Shown here: one piece after another, positions 53,041 through 61,630 of the stretch | How the letters are laid out: each line of letters opens with the position of its first letter | How positions within the stretch are numbered: the first letter of the stretch is position 1 | Assembly: GCA_040401595.1 (NCBI GenBank) | Contig: JBBAOE010000009.1 | Coordinates: forward strand, 1 to 64,000 | DNA: 64,000 nucleotides | Direction of reading: 5' to 3' | Source: RFPW01 sp040401595 | GTDB taxonomy: Bacteria; Pseudomonadota; Gammaproteobacteria; Burkholderiales; Burkholderiaceae_E | Notes under the pieces: model-generated | Seen by the model: the letters and a program-made list of their open reading frames with translations, nothing else | Databases searched by the model: none | Told to the model about the DNA's origin: nothing | Made by a program: the position numbers and the translations under genes

Positions 53041-53094
53041 ATCGGTTCGAGCTCATCGGTTCGAGCTCATCGGTTCGAGCTCATCGGTCCGACC
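53041..53094. repeat. 14-bp tandem repeat between convergent genes
   Basis: ATCGGTTCGAGCTC occurs three times perfectly (53041-53082), followed by a partial fourth copy (ATCGGTCCGACC). Each unit contains the palindrome GAGCTC, so adjacent units can fold into hairpins with 8-nt loops. The array fills almost the entire gap between the thiolase gene and the convergent EamA gene and may act as a bidirectional terminator. Confidence 0.9.
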
Positions 53095-53099
53095 GGTGC

Positions 53100-53996
53100 T
53101 CAAGCGACCGGCATCCGTTTTCCGATCAGCACGATCGCCACCACGGCCAGGGCAAACGCGACGGTCGACCAGGATAACGGCTCACCCAGGACGGGTACGG
53201 CCATCAGGAGCGCAAGAAAGGGCTGGATGAGTTGCACCTGGCTGACCCGAACCGTGCCGCCGATCGCCAAGCCCCGATACCAGGCAAAAAATCCCAGCCA
53301 CATCGAAAACACCGACACATAGGCAAACCCGCCCCAGGACGACCACTGCACCGAATGGCTTGGCCAGTTGAGAAGGGCCACCGGAAGGGTCAATGGCAAT
53401 GACGCGACGAGCACCCAGCAGATCACATGTTGTGCAGGCACATCGGCCGAAATCCGCGCGCCCGCGACATAGCCGATCGAGGTACTGAGCATCGCCAGAC
53501 CGAGCCAGAGGTCAGCCCGGCTCAGTTGTCCACCGCCTTCGCGCCAGGCAAAGGCGATGACCAGCGTGCAACCCAGTAGTGCGCATGACCAGAAGGCGCG
53601 CGACGGGCGTTGCCGGAAGTAGAGGGCGGCCGCAACCGCGGTGCCCAGGGGCAGCAGACCGGTCACGACCGCGGCATGCATCGCCGGAACTTCGCGCAGC
53701 GCGAGGGAGAGGAACAAGGGAAAGCCGACCACTGTTCCGATCGCTGAGACCGCAAGAGCGGACCAGTAGCGGCGCGGCAGCGGTGCGGCCCGGGTGATCA
53801 ATAGATAGGGTGCGCTCAGCAGGCCCGCAAACAAGGCCCGCCCCGCCGTGACGAAGAGCGGACTCAGTTGTGGCGCATCGGTGGGGCCCACGGCCAGTCG
53901 CGTCATCGGCAGCGTCATCGCGAAAATACACACGCCGATGAATCCCAGCACGAGACCCCGGGTCTCCTGGGCGGATCGGTTCTGCTCGAGTTGCAT
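53100..53996 (-). CDS. EamA/DMT-family transporter
   Basis: A 298-residue inner-membrane protein with about ten hydrophobic helices in two EamA repeats (first from GLVLGFIGVCIFAMTLPMTR, second from ADLWLGLAMLSTSIGYVAGA). It is a drug/metabolite-type exporter; substrate unknown. The start is set at MQLEQNRSAQETRG, since the extension up to 54119 is not membrane-like and lies in the intergenic region. Convergent with thiolase and divergent from the enoyl-CoA hydratase gene. Confidence 0.87.
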   Translation of the reverse strand: MQLEQNRSAQETRGLVLGFIGVCIFAMTLPMTRLAVGPTDAPQLSPLFVTAGRALFAGLLSAPYLLITRAAPLPRRYWSALAVSAIGTVVGFPLFLSLALREVPAMHAAVVTGLLPLGTAVAAALYFRQRPSRAFWSCALLGCTLVIAFAWREGGGQLSRADLWLGLAMLSTSIGYVAGARISADVPAQHVICWVLVASLPLTLPVALLNWPSHSVQWSSWGGFAYVSVFSMWLGFFAWYRGLAIGGTVRVSQVQLIQPFLALLMAVPVLGEPLSWSTVAFALAVVAIVLIGKRMPVA

Positions 53997-54039
53997 GGGC
54001 TGAGTGTGCCTCAGAACCCAGGGGTAGGTTGCTGGGGGG

Positions 54040-54061
54040 AGGGGTATTGGAGGGGTATTGG
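54040..54061. repeat. Two 11-bp direct repeats
   Basis: AGGGGTATTGG is present twice in tandem (54040-54050 and 54051-54061) in the divergent gap between the EamA gene and the enoyl-CoA hydratase gene. No clear promoter was identified in this 134-bp gap. Confidence 0.8.
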
Positions 54062-54130
54062 CTGGGCCGCAGTGCTGTTGGCCGCGCTTTTTCGGTAAAT
54101 TCGATCTCTCCAATTTCACCAGAGAACCAC

Positions 54131-54892
54131 ATGATTCAGGTCGAACTGCAGGATCGGGTGTTGAGCGTCGGATTCGATCGTCCGCAGCGCAAAAACGCCA
54201 TCACGGGGGCGATGTACGAGCAGCTCGCCGACGCATTCGGACGCGCACACTCAGACGCGCAGGTCAGAGCCGTGTTGCTCCACGGCAGTGAGACCTGTTT
54301 CACCGCGGGGAACGATCTCGAGGACTTCATGGCGCAGCGCCCGCGCTCCGAGGAGACGCCCGTCCAGCGTTTTTTGCGCGCTATTTCGACCTGCCCGAAG
54401 CCCATTGTTGCGGCCGTCGCCGGTCCTGCGGTGGGCGTTGGCACGACCATGTTGTTGCATTGTGATCTGATCGATGCGGCCGAAACAGCTCGGTTCTCCG
54501 TGCCCTTTGTGCCGCTGGGCTTATGCCCGGAGGCCGCTTCGAGTCTGTTGTTGCCGCAACTTCTGGGCTGGACCCGGGCCGCCAGTCTGCTGATGCTGGG
54601 CGAGCCCCTGGATGCGCAGACGGCGCTCGCGCAGGGCCTGATCAATCGGGTCGTGCCGGCGGCCGAACTGTTGTCGCAAGCGCGTGCGCGCGCCGCGCGG
54701 CTGGCGAGCTTGCCAGCGGCGTCGTTACGGGAAACCAAGCGGCTGATGAAGCTCGGTCTGGCCGAGCAGGTCCAGAGCCGGATGGCGGTCGAGTTTCAGG
54801 CGTTCGGTGAACGGCTGCAGTCTCCCGAGGCGCAGGAAGCGTTCGCGGCGTTCATGGCGAGACGCGCGCCGGACTTTACCCGCTTCGATTGA
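54131..54892 (+). CDS. Enoyl-CoA hydratase/isomerase family protein
   Basis: A 253-residue crotonase. Seen: VLSVGFDRPQRKNAITGAMY, the oxyanion-hole segment CFTAGNDLEDF, AAVAGPAVGVGTTMLLHCD and the following FSVPFVPLGLCPEAAS. It lacks the usual second catalytic Glu at the expected place in that last segment only if Glu in CPEAASS is not used, so both a hydratase and an isomerase role are possible. ATG 54131 fits the family. Its TGA lies about 40 bp before the SGNH gene start. Confidence 0.86.
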   Translation: MIQVELQDRVLSVGFDRPQRKNAITGAMYEQLADAFGRAHSDAQVRAVLLHGSETCFTAGNDLEDFMAQRPRSEETPVQRFLRAISTCPKPIVAAVAGPAVGVGTTMLLHCDLIDAAETARFSVPFVPLGLCPEAASSLLLPQLLGWTRAASLLMLGEPLDAQTALAQGLINRVVPAAELLSQARARAARLASLPAASLRETKRLMKLGLAEQVQSRMAVEFQAFGERLQSPEAQEAFAAFMARRAPDFTRFD

Positions 54893-54933
54893 GGCGTCCG
54901 ATCCTTCGCGCTACACCCGCCCCGGAGAGGATC

Positions 54934-55698
54934 GTGGCGCGCAAGGACTGGGTCGACCTGCTGGCCATCCTCGGGCTGGGGCCGTGGCTCCTGGTGCAGG
55001 GCCGTCGGGTACGCCGCGAGACCCCGGTGTTTCCCGAACCTCCGGGACCCCGCAACGGATTGGCGCCGCCGCCGCTACCCCAACGCTCGGAGGCTGGCGT
55101 CGCCGAAGTCCTGCGCGTCCTGATCACCGGCGATTCGGCTGCGGCGGGGGTGGGCGCGTCGCATCAGCGCGAGGCCCTTGCCGGGCAACTCCCGCCGCGA
55201 CTGGCGCAAGGCCTTGCGCGCCCGATCGCCTGGGATCTGGTGGCGCGCACGGGCCTCGATATCGAGGGCTTGTGCAGCCTGCTGGTGCGCCACGCGGGCC
55301 AGCAGCGCTACGACTTGGTGATGGTCTCCATCGGCGTCAATGAGGTGACTGCAGGGACCGGCTGGGTCGCCTGGCAGCTCGGGCTGAGGCGGCTCCATCA
55401 CCTGCTTCAGACGCAACTGGGTGCGCGCCTTGTCGTCTATTCCGGCATCCCGCCGATGCACCGGTTCCCGGCTCTGCCGCAGCCGCTGCGCTGGTTTCTG
55501 GGCCGTCGGGCGCGGCGCTTGGACCAGGCCCTGGCACAGTGGACCCAGACCGCAGCGGGCGCCCAGTGGGTGGCATTGCCCGCGCTGCCCGATAGCGCGA
55601 TCGCCGCCGATGGCTTTCACCCGGGTCTCGAGGCCTACCCCGCCTGGGCGGAGGCCTTGGTGGAGGCGGTCCTTGCGCGCCGCAGCGCGATCGATTAG
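54934..55698 (+). CDS. SGNH/GDSL-type hydrolase
   Basis: A 254-residue esterase/lipase-like protein. Catalytic blocks: GDSAAAGVGAS (nucleophilic Ser), SIGVNEVTAG (Asn of block III, as GxNE) and DGFHPG (Asp and His). A hydrophobic stretch LLAILGLGPWLLVQG near the N-terminus may anchor it in the membrane. GTG 54934 with a GGAGAGG site is the preferred start; a TTG at 54889 overlapping the hydratase stop is possible. Substrate unknown; the neighbours suggest lipid esters. Confidence 0.83.
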   Translation: MARKDWVDLLAILGLGPWLLVQGRRVRRETPVFPEPPGPRNGLAPPPLPQRSEAGVAEVLRVLITGDSAAAGVGASHQREALAGQLPPRLAQGLARPIAWDLVARTGLDIEGLCSLLVRHAGQQRYDLVMVSIGVNEVTAGTGWVAWQLGLRRLHHLLQTQLGARLVVYSGIPPMHRFPALPQPLRWFLGRRARRLDQALAQWTQTAAGAQWVALPALPDSAIAADGFHPGLEAYPAWAEALVEAVLARRSAID

Positions 55699-55753
55699 CC
55701 CCGGTCCCGGGGCCCTGAACCCTGGTCCGGCCGGGACCCGAGGGCTGGTTCGC

Positions 55754-56167
55754 TCAGGTCTGAGCGGCGGGTACCGGTCTGGGGCGGCGTTGTTCGTCGG
55801 TCGCGACAAAGGTCAGGGTGGCTTCCGTGACTTTGACGACCTGGCGCTGCGCCGGATTGCGTTCGGCCCAGACTTCGACGTTGACGGTGAGCGAAGTCCG
55901 TCCGACCCGCACGATATCGGCATAGAAGCTCACCCGATCACCAATCAACACCGGCTCTTTGAAGACAAACGAGTTGACCGCTACCGTCGCCACCCGCCCG
56001 CGGGCGCGTTCGGCGGCAATCGTGCCGCCGGCGATATCGACTTGCGACATGATCCAACCGCCAAAAATATCGCCGTGCACGTTGGCGTCGGCAGGCATGG
56101 GGACCACTCGCAACGCGGGTTGACGACTGGCGGGTGGCAGGGCGGTGGGGGTCGGGTCGTCAGACAT
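55754..56167 (-). CDS. Acyl-CoA thioesterase (YciA-type hotdog)
   Basis: A 137-residue single hotdog-domain thioesterase. The active-site region is MPADANVHGDIFGGWIMSQV, with the conserved Asn-x-His-Gly-Asp-x-Phe-Gly-Gly. It is followed by VAVNSFVFKEPVLIGDRVSF, as in YciA. It hydrolyses acyl-CoAs in the cytoplasm. Convergent with the SGNH gene and divergent from the Atm1-type transporter gene. Confidence 0.9.
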   Translation of the reverse strand: MSDDPTPTALPPASRQPALRVVPMPADANVHGDIFGGWIMSQVDIAGGTIAAERARGRVATVAVNSFVFKEPVLIGDRVSFYADIVRVGRTSLTVNVEVWAERNPAQRQVVKVTEATLTFVATDEQRRPRPVPAAQT

Positions 56168-56287
56168 GGCTCGGCTCCTCGGATTGGCCTGTTCGGAACG
56201 GGGGCGCTGATTTCATTGCGGCTCCATCATGATCCCGAATCCGGGCCGATCGCCGATGTGCATACCCGGATAGCGCAGAATATCGGT

Positions 56288-58234
56288 ATGAGCCGAGATC
56301 ACGCCACGCGGGCGGGTTCAGCGTCCGCATCCCCGATCCCCGTGCCGGGACACTCCAAAACGCCCGGTCGAACCGACTGGCAGACGCTCAGGTCGCTATT
56401 GCCCTACCTGTGGGAATGGAAGGGGCGCGTGGCCATCGCGCTTGGATGCCTGGTCGCCGCCAAGACAGCGAACGTGAGCGTACCGATCATCCTGAAGGCG
56501 ATCATCGATCACCTGGCACCCTTGACGCAGCTTGCGCCCCCAGGGGCGGGGGCGGGATCGATCGCCGGCGCGAACACAGGGCCTATCGTCGGCGGGGCAC
56601 TGGGCGGCAGTCCCGTGGCGCTGGCGGTGGCGGTTCCAGCGGCGCTGCTGGTGGGGTATGGCCTGCTGCGTCTGGCCACGTCGCTATTCACCGAGTTGCG
56701 GGAATACGTCTTTGCCAAGGTGACCCAGCGCGCGGTCCGCGCAGTCTCGCTCAAGGTGTTCGGGCATTTGCATGCGCTCAGTCTGCGCTTTCACCTGGAC
56801 CGTCAGACCGGTGGTTTGACCCGCGATGTCGAACGCGGCTCGCGGGGCATTTCGACCCTCGTGTCCTATACGCTCTACAGCATCCTACCCACCATCGTTG
56901 AGGTCCTGCTGGTGCTGGGCTGGCTAGGGACCCACTATGAAGCCTGGTTCGCCGGCATCACGGTGGTCGCCCTGTCGGTCTACATTCTGTGGACCGTTTC
57001 GGTGACCAATTGGCGAACCCACTTTCGCCGTGAGATGAATGATCTGGACTCGAAGGCCAATACGCGGGCGATCGATTCGCTGTTGAATTACGAGACCGTT
57101 AAATACTTTGGCAACGAAGGCTTCGAAGCCCGGCGATACGATGAAAGCCTGCAGCGCTGGGAGCGAGCCGCGGTGCGCAGCCAAACCTCGCTGTCCTTGC
57201 TCAACACGGGGCAGAGCGCGATTATCGCGACGGCCGTCACGATGATGGTCTGGCGCGCCACCGTCGGGGTGGTCGAGGGCCGGATGTCGCTGGGCGATCT
57301 GGTGCTGGTCAACGCCTTCATGATCCAGCTCTACATTCCGCTGAACTTCCTGGGTGTGCTCTACCGGGAGATCAAGCAGAGCCTGACCGATATCGAGAAG
57401 ATGTTCGGCATGCTCGATGCCAATCGGGAGGTCGATGATCTCCCCGGCGCGCCGGCTCTGCACTTGGCCAAGCCCAGCGAAGCGGGGGCGATTGGCCCCG
57501 AAGTGCGTTTCGAGAATGTCTCGTTTTCCTACGAACCGGCACGGCAGATTCTGCGTGATGTGTCGTTCACGATCGCCCCGGGCGCAACGGTGGCGGTGGT
57601 CGGTAGTTCGGGCGCTGGCAAGTCGACACTGGCCCGACTGCTGTATCGCTTCTACGATGTCAACGGCGGACGCATCACCATCGATGGTCAGGATCTGCGC
57701 AGCGTCACGCAGTCGAGTCTGCGCGCGGCGATCGGCATCGTGCCCCAGGACACGGTGCTGTTTAATGATTCCATCGCTTACAACATTGGTTACGGTCGAC
57801 CCGGGTCGACCCAGGACCAGATCGAGTCGGTGGCGCGCGCAGCCCAGTTGCACGACTTCATTGTGCGCTTGCCCCAGGGCTATGACACGCCGGTGGGTGA
57901 GCGCGGACTCAAGCTCTCGGGTGGTGAAAAACAGCGCGTCGCCATTGCCCGCATGCTGCTCAAGGACCCTCCGATCCTAGTCCTCGATGAGGCCACGAGT
58001 GCGCTGGATTCCACCAATGAACAGGCAATTCAACAGGCCTTGCGCGAAGCGTCCGCCCGGCGCACAACGCTGGTGATTGCCCACCGGCTTTCGACCGTGG
58101 TCGATGCAAATCTGATCATCGTTCTGGAACAGGGGCAGATCGTGCAAAGCGGTACCCATGAGCATTTATTGCTTCAGGGCGGGCGCTATGCCGAACTCTG
58201 GGCCATGCAGGCGCGTGAAAGTTCTGAGCATTGA
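56288..58234 (+). CDS. Atm1-type ABC exporter
   Basis: A 648-residue half-transporter: an ABC type I exporter membrane domain with about six helices, then an ATPase domain. The segment LLNYETVKYFGNEGFE is diagnostic of the Atm1/ABCB7 group, which exports glutathione-linked compounds or heavy metals. Walker A is VVGSSGAGKSTLARLL, the signature LSGGEKQRVAIARMLL, Walker B PPILVLDEATSALD. A Gly/Ala-rich insert of about 25 residues lies between the first two helices. The ATG at 56288 is chosen; the upstream open frame is not family-like. Confidence 0.92.
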   Translation: MSRDHATRAGSASASPIPVPGHSKTPGRTDWQTLRSLLPYLWEWKGRVAIALGCLVAAKTANVSVPIILKAIIDHLAPLTQLAPPGAGAGSIAGANTGPIVGGALGGSPVALAVAVPAALLVGYGLLRLATSLFTELREYVFAKVTQRAVRAVSLKVFGHLHALSLRFHLDRQTGGLTRDVERGSRGISTLVSYTLYSILPTIVEVLLVLGWLGTHYEAWFAGITVVALSVYILWTVSVTNWRTHFRREMNDLDSKANTRAIDSLLNYETVKYFGNEGFEARRYDESLQRWERAAVRSQTSLSLLNTGQSAIIATAVTMMVWRATVGVVEGRMSLGDLVLVNAFMIQLYIPLNFLGVLYREIKQSLTDIEKMFGMLDANREVDDLPGAPALHLAKPSEAGAIGPEVRFENVSFSYEPARQILRDVSFTIAPGATVAVVGSSGAGKSTLARLLYRFYDVNGGRITIDGQDLRSVTQSSLRAAIGIVPQDTVLFNDSIAYNIGYGRPGSTQDQIESVARAAQLHDFIVRLPQGYDTPVGERGLKLSGGEKQRVAIARMLLKDPPILVLDEATSALDSTNEQAIQQALREASARRTTLVIAHRLSTVVDANLIIVLEQGQIVQSGTHEHLLLQGGRYAELWAMQARESSEH

Positions 58235-58308
58235 ATGCGAGCAAACACGTAACGACGCCTTAACCTCGGTGCTAAACTGTTTTTGAAGCAACCTGGAGCT
58301 TGATTATT

Positions 58309-59220
58309 ATGAAATTCACCCGATTGTTTGCTGCGAGCGCAGTGGCGTTTGCAACCTTCGCTGCCTCCAGCCTGACCGCTTCGGTACAGGCACAGGAGCT
58401 GACCGGCACGCTGAAAAAAATCAAGGACACCGGCGCCATCACGGTGGGGCACCGCGAGTCCTCGATCCCGTTCTCCTATCTGGACGATAAGCAGCAACCG
58501 ATTGGTTATGCGATGGACCTGTGCATGAAGGTCGTCGATGCAATCAAGGCGGATCTGAAGCTGCCCAATCTGAAAGTCAACCTGCAACCGGTCACCTCGA
58601 GTAACCGGATTCCCTTGCTGATGAATGGCACCATCGATCTGGAATGTGGTTCGACCACCAATTCCGTGCAGCGCCAGCAGCAGGTGTCGTTCGGACCGAC
58701 CTACTTCGTGATCAACGTAACGGCGGCGGTCAAGAAGACGTCGGGCGTCAATTCGCTGGCTGAACTCAACGGCAAGAACATCTCGACCACGTCTGGCAGT
58801 ACGTCGGTTCCGCTGCTGAAGGCTTATGAGAAAACAGCTTCGATCGACGTCAAGGAGATCTATGGCAAGGACCACGGCGAGAGCTTTCTGCTGCTGGCCG
58901 ATGATCGGGTGACGGCATTCGTCATGGACGACATTCTGTTGGCCGGTCAGATCGCCAACAGCAAGGAGCCGGCGAGCTACAAGATCCTGCCCGAGTCACT
59001 GCGTACCGAGCCCTACAGCATGATGTTGCGCAAGGACGATCCGCAGTTCAAGGCGCTGGTGGACAAAACCGTGTCGGCGATCATGAAATCGGGTGAGATT
59101 GAAAAGGTCTATGCCAAGTGGTTCTTGAGCCCGATTCCACCGAAGAACGTCAATCTGAACTTCAGCATGACGCCGGCGCTGCGTGAAGCGTTCCGCAACC
59201 CGAACGACAAGGGCGTCTAA
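58309..59220 (+). CDS. gltI: Glutamate/aspartate ABC transporter substrate-binding protein
   Basis: A 303-residue periplasmic binding protein with a signal peptide (MKFTRLFAASAVAFATFAAS, cleaved near VQAQE). Mature sequence: GAITVGHRESSIPFSYLDD, QPIGYAMDLC and IDLECGSTTNS, which match the GltI group that captures glutamate and aspartate. It is the first gene of gltIJKL. A GGAG site lies 11 bp upstream. A TTG three codons upstream (58300) is an alternative start. A gap of 174 bp with hairpins separates it from gltJ. Confidence 0.93.
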   Translation: MKFTRLFAASAVAFATFAASSLTASVQAQELTGTLKKIKDTGAITVGHRESSIPFSYLDDKQQPIGYAMDLCMKVVDAIKADLKLPNLKVNLQPVTSSNRIPLLMNGTIDLECGSTTNSVQRQQQVSFGPTYFVINVTAAVKKTSGVNSLAELNGKNISTTSGSTSVPLLKAYEKTASIDVKEIYGKDHGESFLLLADDRVTAFVMDDILLAGQIANSKEPASYKILPESLRTEPYSMMLRKDDPQFKALVDKTVSAIMKSGEIEKVYAKWFLSPIPPKNVNLNFSMTPALREAFRNPNDKGV

Positions 59221-59242
59221 GTCGTATCGAGTGACCGTTGTC

Positions 59243-59280
59243 GGCCGGTCCGCCGGCCGGCATCCCGCCGGTCCGCGGAC
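59243..59280 (+). other. GC-rich hairpins between gltI and gltJ
   Basis: GGCCGG (59243-59248) pairs perfectly with CCGGCC (59253-59258) around a TCCG loop. The 10-bp palindrome GTCCGCGGAC follows at 59271-59280. Such structures behind a binding-protein gene commonly stabilise its mRNA and limit read-through to the permease genes, which would give the usual excess of binding protein. No T-tract. No gene seen in the rest of the gap. Confidence 0.5.
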
Positions 59281-59394
59281 TCGGACGCAGACGCGGCGCA
59301 CGATCAGGCAGCCGGTGCGCACGTGCCCGATGATGGCTAGCGCAGCGAGCGATCCATCGATTCACCTGGAGGCCGGGCATGATCGGCCTTTTCC

Positions 59395-60120
59395 ATGAAT
59401 CCCGATATTTTTTTCGAACTCGCGATTGATGGCGAAACGCCCTGGTGGCAGATGCTGGTCGATGGCCTGCAGTTCACCCTTGGGGTTGCCTTCTGGGCGT
59501 GGTTGCTGGCCATGAGTGTCGGGGCGCTGGTTGGGGTCGTGCGCACCATGCCACGACCATGGCTGGCGAGATGCGGGGACGCCTGGGTCGAGCTCTTTCG
59601 CAATGTCCCGCTGATCGTTCAGTTTTTCGTCTGGTATTTCGTGCTGCCGGGGCTCTTCCTGCCGCTCAAAGTCTGGGTGACGTCGCTCGATCCGACGCAT
59701 CATCAGTTCATCACATCGATTCTCTGTCTGGGCTTGTTCACCTCGGCGCGGATCGCCGAGCAGGTCAAAGCGGGCCTGCAGGCCCTGCCCGCCAGCCAGC
59801 GTTCGGCTGGTCTGGCGCTCGGTCTGACCGAATGGCAGACCTATCGCTATGTACGGTTACCGATGGCGTTTCGGATCATCATTCCGCCGCTCACCAGCGA
59901 TACGATGAGCCTGATCAAGAACACCTCGGTCGCGTATTCCATCGGACTGACCGAACTGTTCTTTCGGACCCGCGAGATGGGTGAGCTCACGTTTCGCTAC
60001 TTTGAGGCCTTTGCTGCCGCGACCGTGGTCTATATCGCGATCTCGCTGCTGGCGAACCGTGTGATGGCCTACCTGGAAAGGCGTGTGCGCGTGCCCGGCT
60101 ATATCGGCGGTGGTCGATGA
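59395..60120 (+). CDS. gltJ: Glutamate/aspartate ABC transporter permease GltJ
   Basis: A 241-residue permease with about five membrane helices and the EAA-type loop of HisMQ permeases (ARIAEQVKAGLQALPASQRS then AGLALGLTEWQTYRYVRLPM). It begins MNPDIFFELAIDGETPWWQM. It forms the membrane channel with GltK, and its stop overlaps the gltK start (ATGA). No strong ribosome binding site. Confidence 0.93.
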   Translation: MNPDIFFELAIDGETPWWQMLVDGLQFTLGVAFWAWLLAMSVGALVGVVRTMPRPWLARCGDAWVELFRNVPLIVQFFVWYFVLPGLFLPLKVWVTSLDPTHHQFITSILCLGLFTSARIAEQVKAGLQALPASQRSAGLALGLTEWQTYRYVRLPMAFRIIIPPLTSDTMSLIKNTSVAYSIGLTELFFRTREMGELTFRYFEAFAAATVVYIAISLLANRVMAYLERRVRVPGYIGGGR

Positions 60121-60803
60121 GTCATCTGGAATTTGATGTCATCTGGCGCACCTGGCCTTATGTGCTGGGCGGGCTCCAGTACACGGTCCAGCTGACGGTC
60201 GTCGCCACTGTGGGCGGCATCCTGTTCGGTACCCTGCTGGCCATGCTGCGGCTGGCCTCCAATCCAGTGCTGGCATCCATCGCTGCCGGTTACGTGAATT
60301 TCATGCGTTCGGTACCGCTGCTCTTGGTGATCTTCTGGTTCTATTTCCTGATGCCAGTTATTGCGCAGTGGGTCACCGGGGCGGATCGACCCCCCAGTAT
60401 CGGTGCCCAGAATTCCGCCTACATCACCTTCGTCTTGTTCGAAGCAGCGTTTTTTTGCGAAATCATGCGCGCGGGCATCCAGTCGATTCCCCGCGGTCAG
60501 CCGCAAGCTGCGATGGCCTTGGGCATGAGTTATGGGCAGACGATGCGCTTTGTCATCCTGCCCCAGGCCCTGCGCAACATGTTGCCCGTGTTGCTGACGC
60601 AAACCATCATCCTGTTTCAGGACGTCTCGCTGGTATCGCTCTTGAACGTCACCGATTTTGTCGGGGCAGCCAGTAAGATCGCGCAGCGCGATTCCCGGAT
60701 TGTCGAGATGTACCTTTTCGTTGCGGTGGTCTACTTTCTGATGTGCACGGGCCTCTCCCGTCTCGTGCGCTGGCTGCAGGCACACGTTGCGATTCCGCGC
60801 TAA
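60117..60803 (+). CDS. gltK: Glutamate/aspartate ABC transporter permease GltK
   Basis: A 228-residue permease with the EAA loop (FCEIMRAGIQSIPRGQPQAA, MALGMSYGQTMRFVILPQAL) and N-terminal VLGGLQYTVQLTVVATVGGI. It is the second membrane subunit of the GltIJKL importer. It is coupled to gltJ by a 4-bp overlap and followed by gltL after 48 bp. Confidence 0.93.
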   Translation: MSHLEFDVIWRTWPYVLGGLQYTVQLTVVATVGGILFGTLLAMLRLASNPVLASIAAGYVNFMRSVPLLLVIFWFYFLMPVIAQWVTGADRPPSIGAQNSAYITFVLFEAAFFCEIMRAGIQSIPRGQPQAAMALGMSYGQTMRFVILPQALRNMLPVLLTQTIILFQDVSLVSLLNVTDFVGAASKIAQRDSRIVEMYLFVAVVYFLMCTGLSRLVRWLQAHVAIPR

Positions 60804-60851
60804 GCGCAGCCACCCCGGTCGCGCTGAACCCAACCCGTTGACACGCTCACC

Positions 60852-61598
60852 ATGGCCATGATTTCCATTGATGCGGTTTCCAAGTGGTACGGCAGCTTCC
60901 AGGTGCTGGCGGACTGCACCACGCAGATTGATCGCGGAGAGGTCGTGGTGGTCTGCGGCCCGTCCGGGTCGGGCAAATCGACCCTGATCAAATGCATCAA
61001 TGCACTCGAGCCCTTTCAGCAAGGATCGATCACCGTGGATGGTACGCGGGTCAATGACCCAGCGACGAATCTGCCGCGCTTGCGGGCCCGGGTCGGCATG
61101 GTGTTCCAGCATTTTGAATTGTTCCCCCATCTGTCGATCACGGAAAACCTGGCGTTGGCTCAGGTTCAGGTGTTGGGGCGATCGCGCGAAGAGTCGATGG
61201 ATCGCGGACTCAAATTGCTCGACCGCGTTGGACTGCGTGAACACGCCAGCAAGTTCCCCGGACAGCTCTCGGGTGGCCAGCAGCAGCGTGTGGCGATCGC
61301 TCGTGCGCTCGCCATGGATCCGATCGCCATGCTTTTTGATGAGCCGACCAGTGCGCTCGATCCGGAAATGATCAACGAGGTGCTCGATGTCATGGTCGAA
61401 CTGGCCCGGGAGGGGATGACCATGGTCGTCGTGACCCACGAAATGGGGTTTGCGCGCAAGGTGGCGCACCGGGTCGTGTTCATGGATCAGGGCCGTATCG
61501 TCGAGGACCGTGCAAAGGACGAGTTCTTTGGTGAGTCGGCACAGGCGGGCCTGAGCATTCGGGCGCGCGAGTTCCTCTCAAAAATTCTCAGCCACTGA
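60852..61598 (+). CDS. gltL: Glutamate/aspartate ABC transporter ATP-binding protein
   Basis: A 248-residue ABC ATPase. Walker A VCGPSGSGKSTLIKCINAL, signature LSGGQQQRVAIARAL, Walker B IAMLFDEPTSALDPE and the His switch VVVTHEMGF. The group that serves polar amino-acid importers is clear from KWYGSFQVLADC and the H/E neighbourhood. It completes the gltIJKL operon. A C9 tract follows 4 bp after its stop. Confidence 0.95.
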   Translation: MAMISIDAVSKWYGSFQVLADCTTQIDRGEVVVVCGPSGSGKSTLIKCINALEPFQQGSITVDGTRVNDPATNLPRLRARVGMVFQHFELFPHLSITENLALAQVQVLGRSREESMDRGLKLLDRVGLREHASKFPGQLSGGQQQRVAIARALAMDPIAMLFDEPTSALDPEMINEVLDVMVELAREGMTMVVVTHEMGFARKVAHRVVFMDQGRIVEDRAKDEFFGESAQAGLSIRAREFLSKILSH

Positions 61599-61602
61599 CC
61601 GG

Positions 61603-61622
61603 CCCCCCCCCAGGCGCCCCCC
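61603..61622 (+). repeat. Poly-C tracts between gltL and the hydrolase gene
   Basis: A run of nine C (61603-61611) followed by AGG-C and a further run of six C (61616 onward) lies in the 32-bp gap. Such homopolymers are slippage-prone but here lie upstream of the ATG, without a visible promoter, so effects on expression are uncertain. Confidence 0.6.
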
Positions 61623-61630
61623 TCGTCAGC

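Noticed and set aside
53041..53094. Possible tRNA because GGTTCGAGCTC resembles a T-arm
   Set aside because: The motif is repeated in tandem with no acceptor stem, anticodon arm or CCA end.
55421..56287. N-terminal extension of nearly 290 codons on the Atm1-type exporter
   Set aside because: It crosses the SGNH gene end and the antisense thioesterase gene. The family-like sequence starts only after ATG 56288.
58250..58278. Promoter for gltI with -10 TAAACT at 58273
   Set aside because: The -10 is good, but no acceptable -35 is found at 16-18 bp upstream (TAACGA region), so I did not list it.
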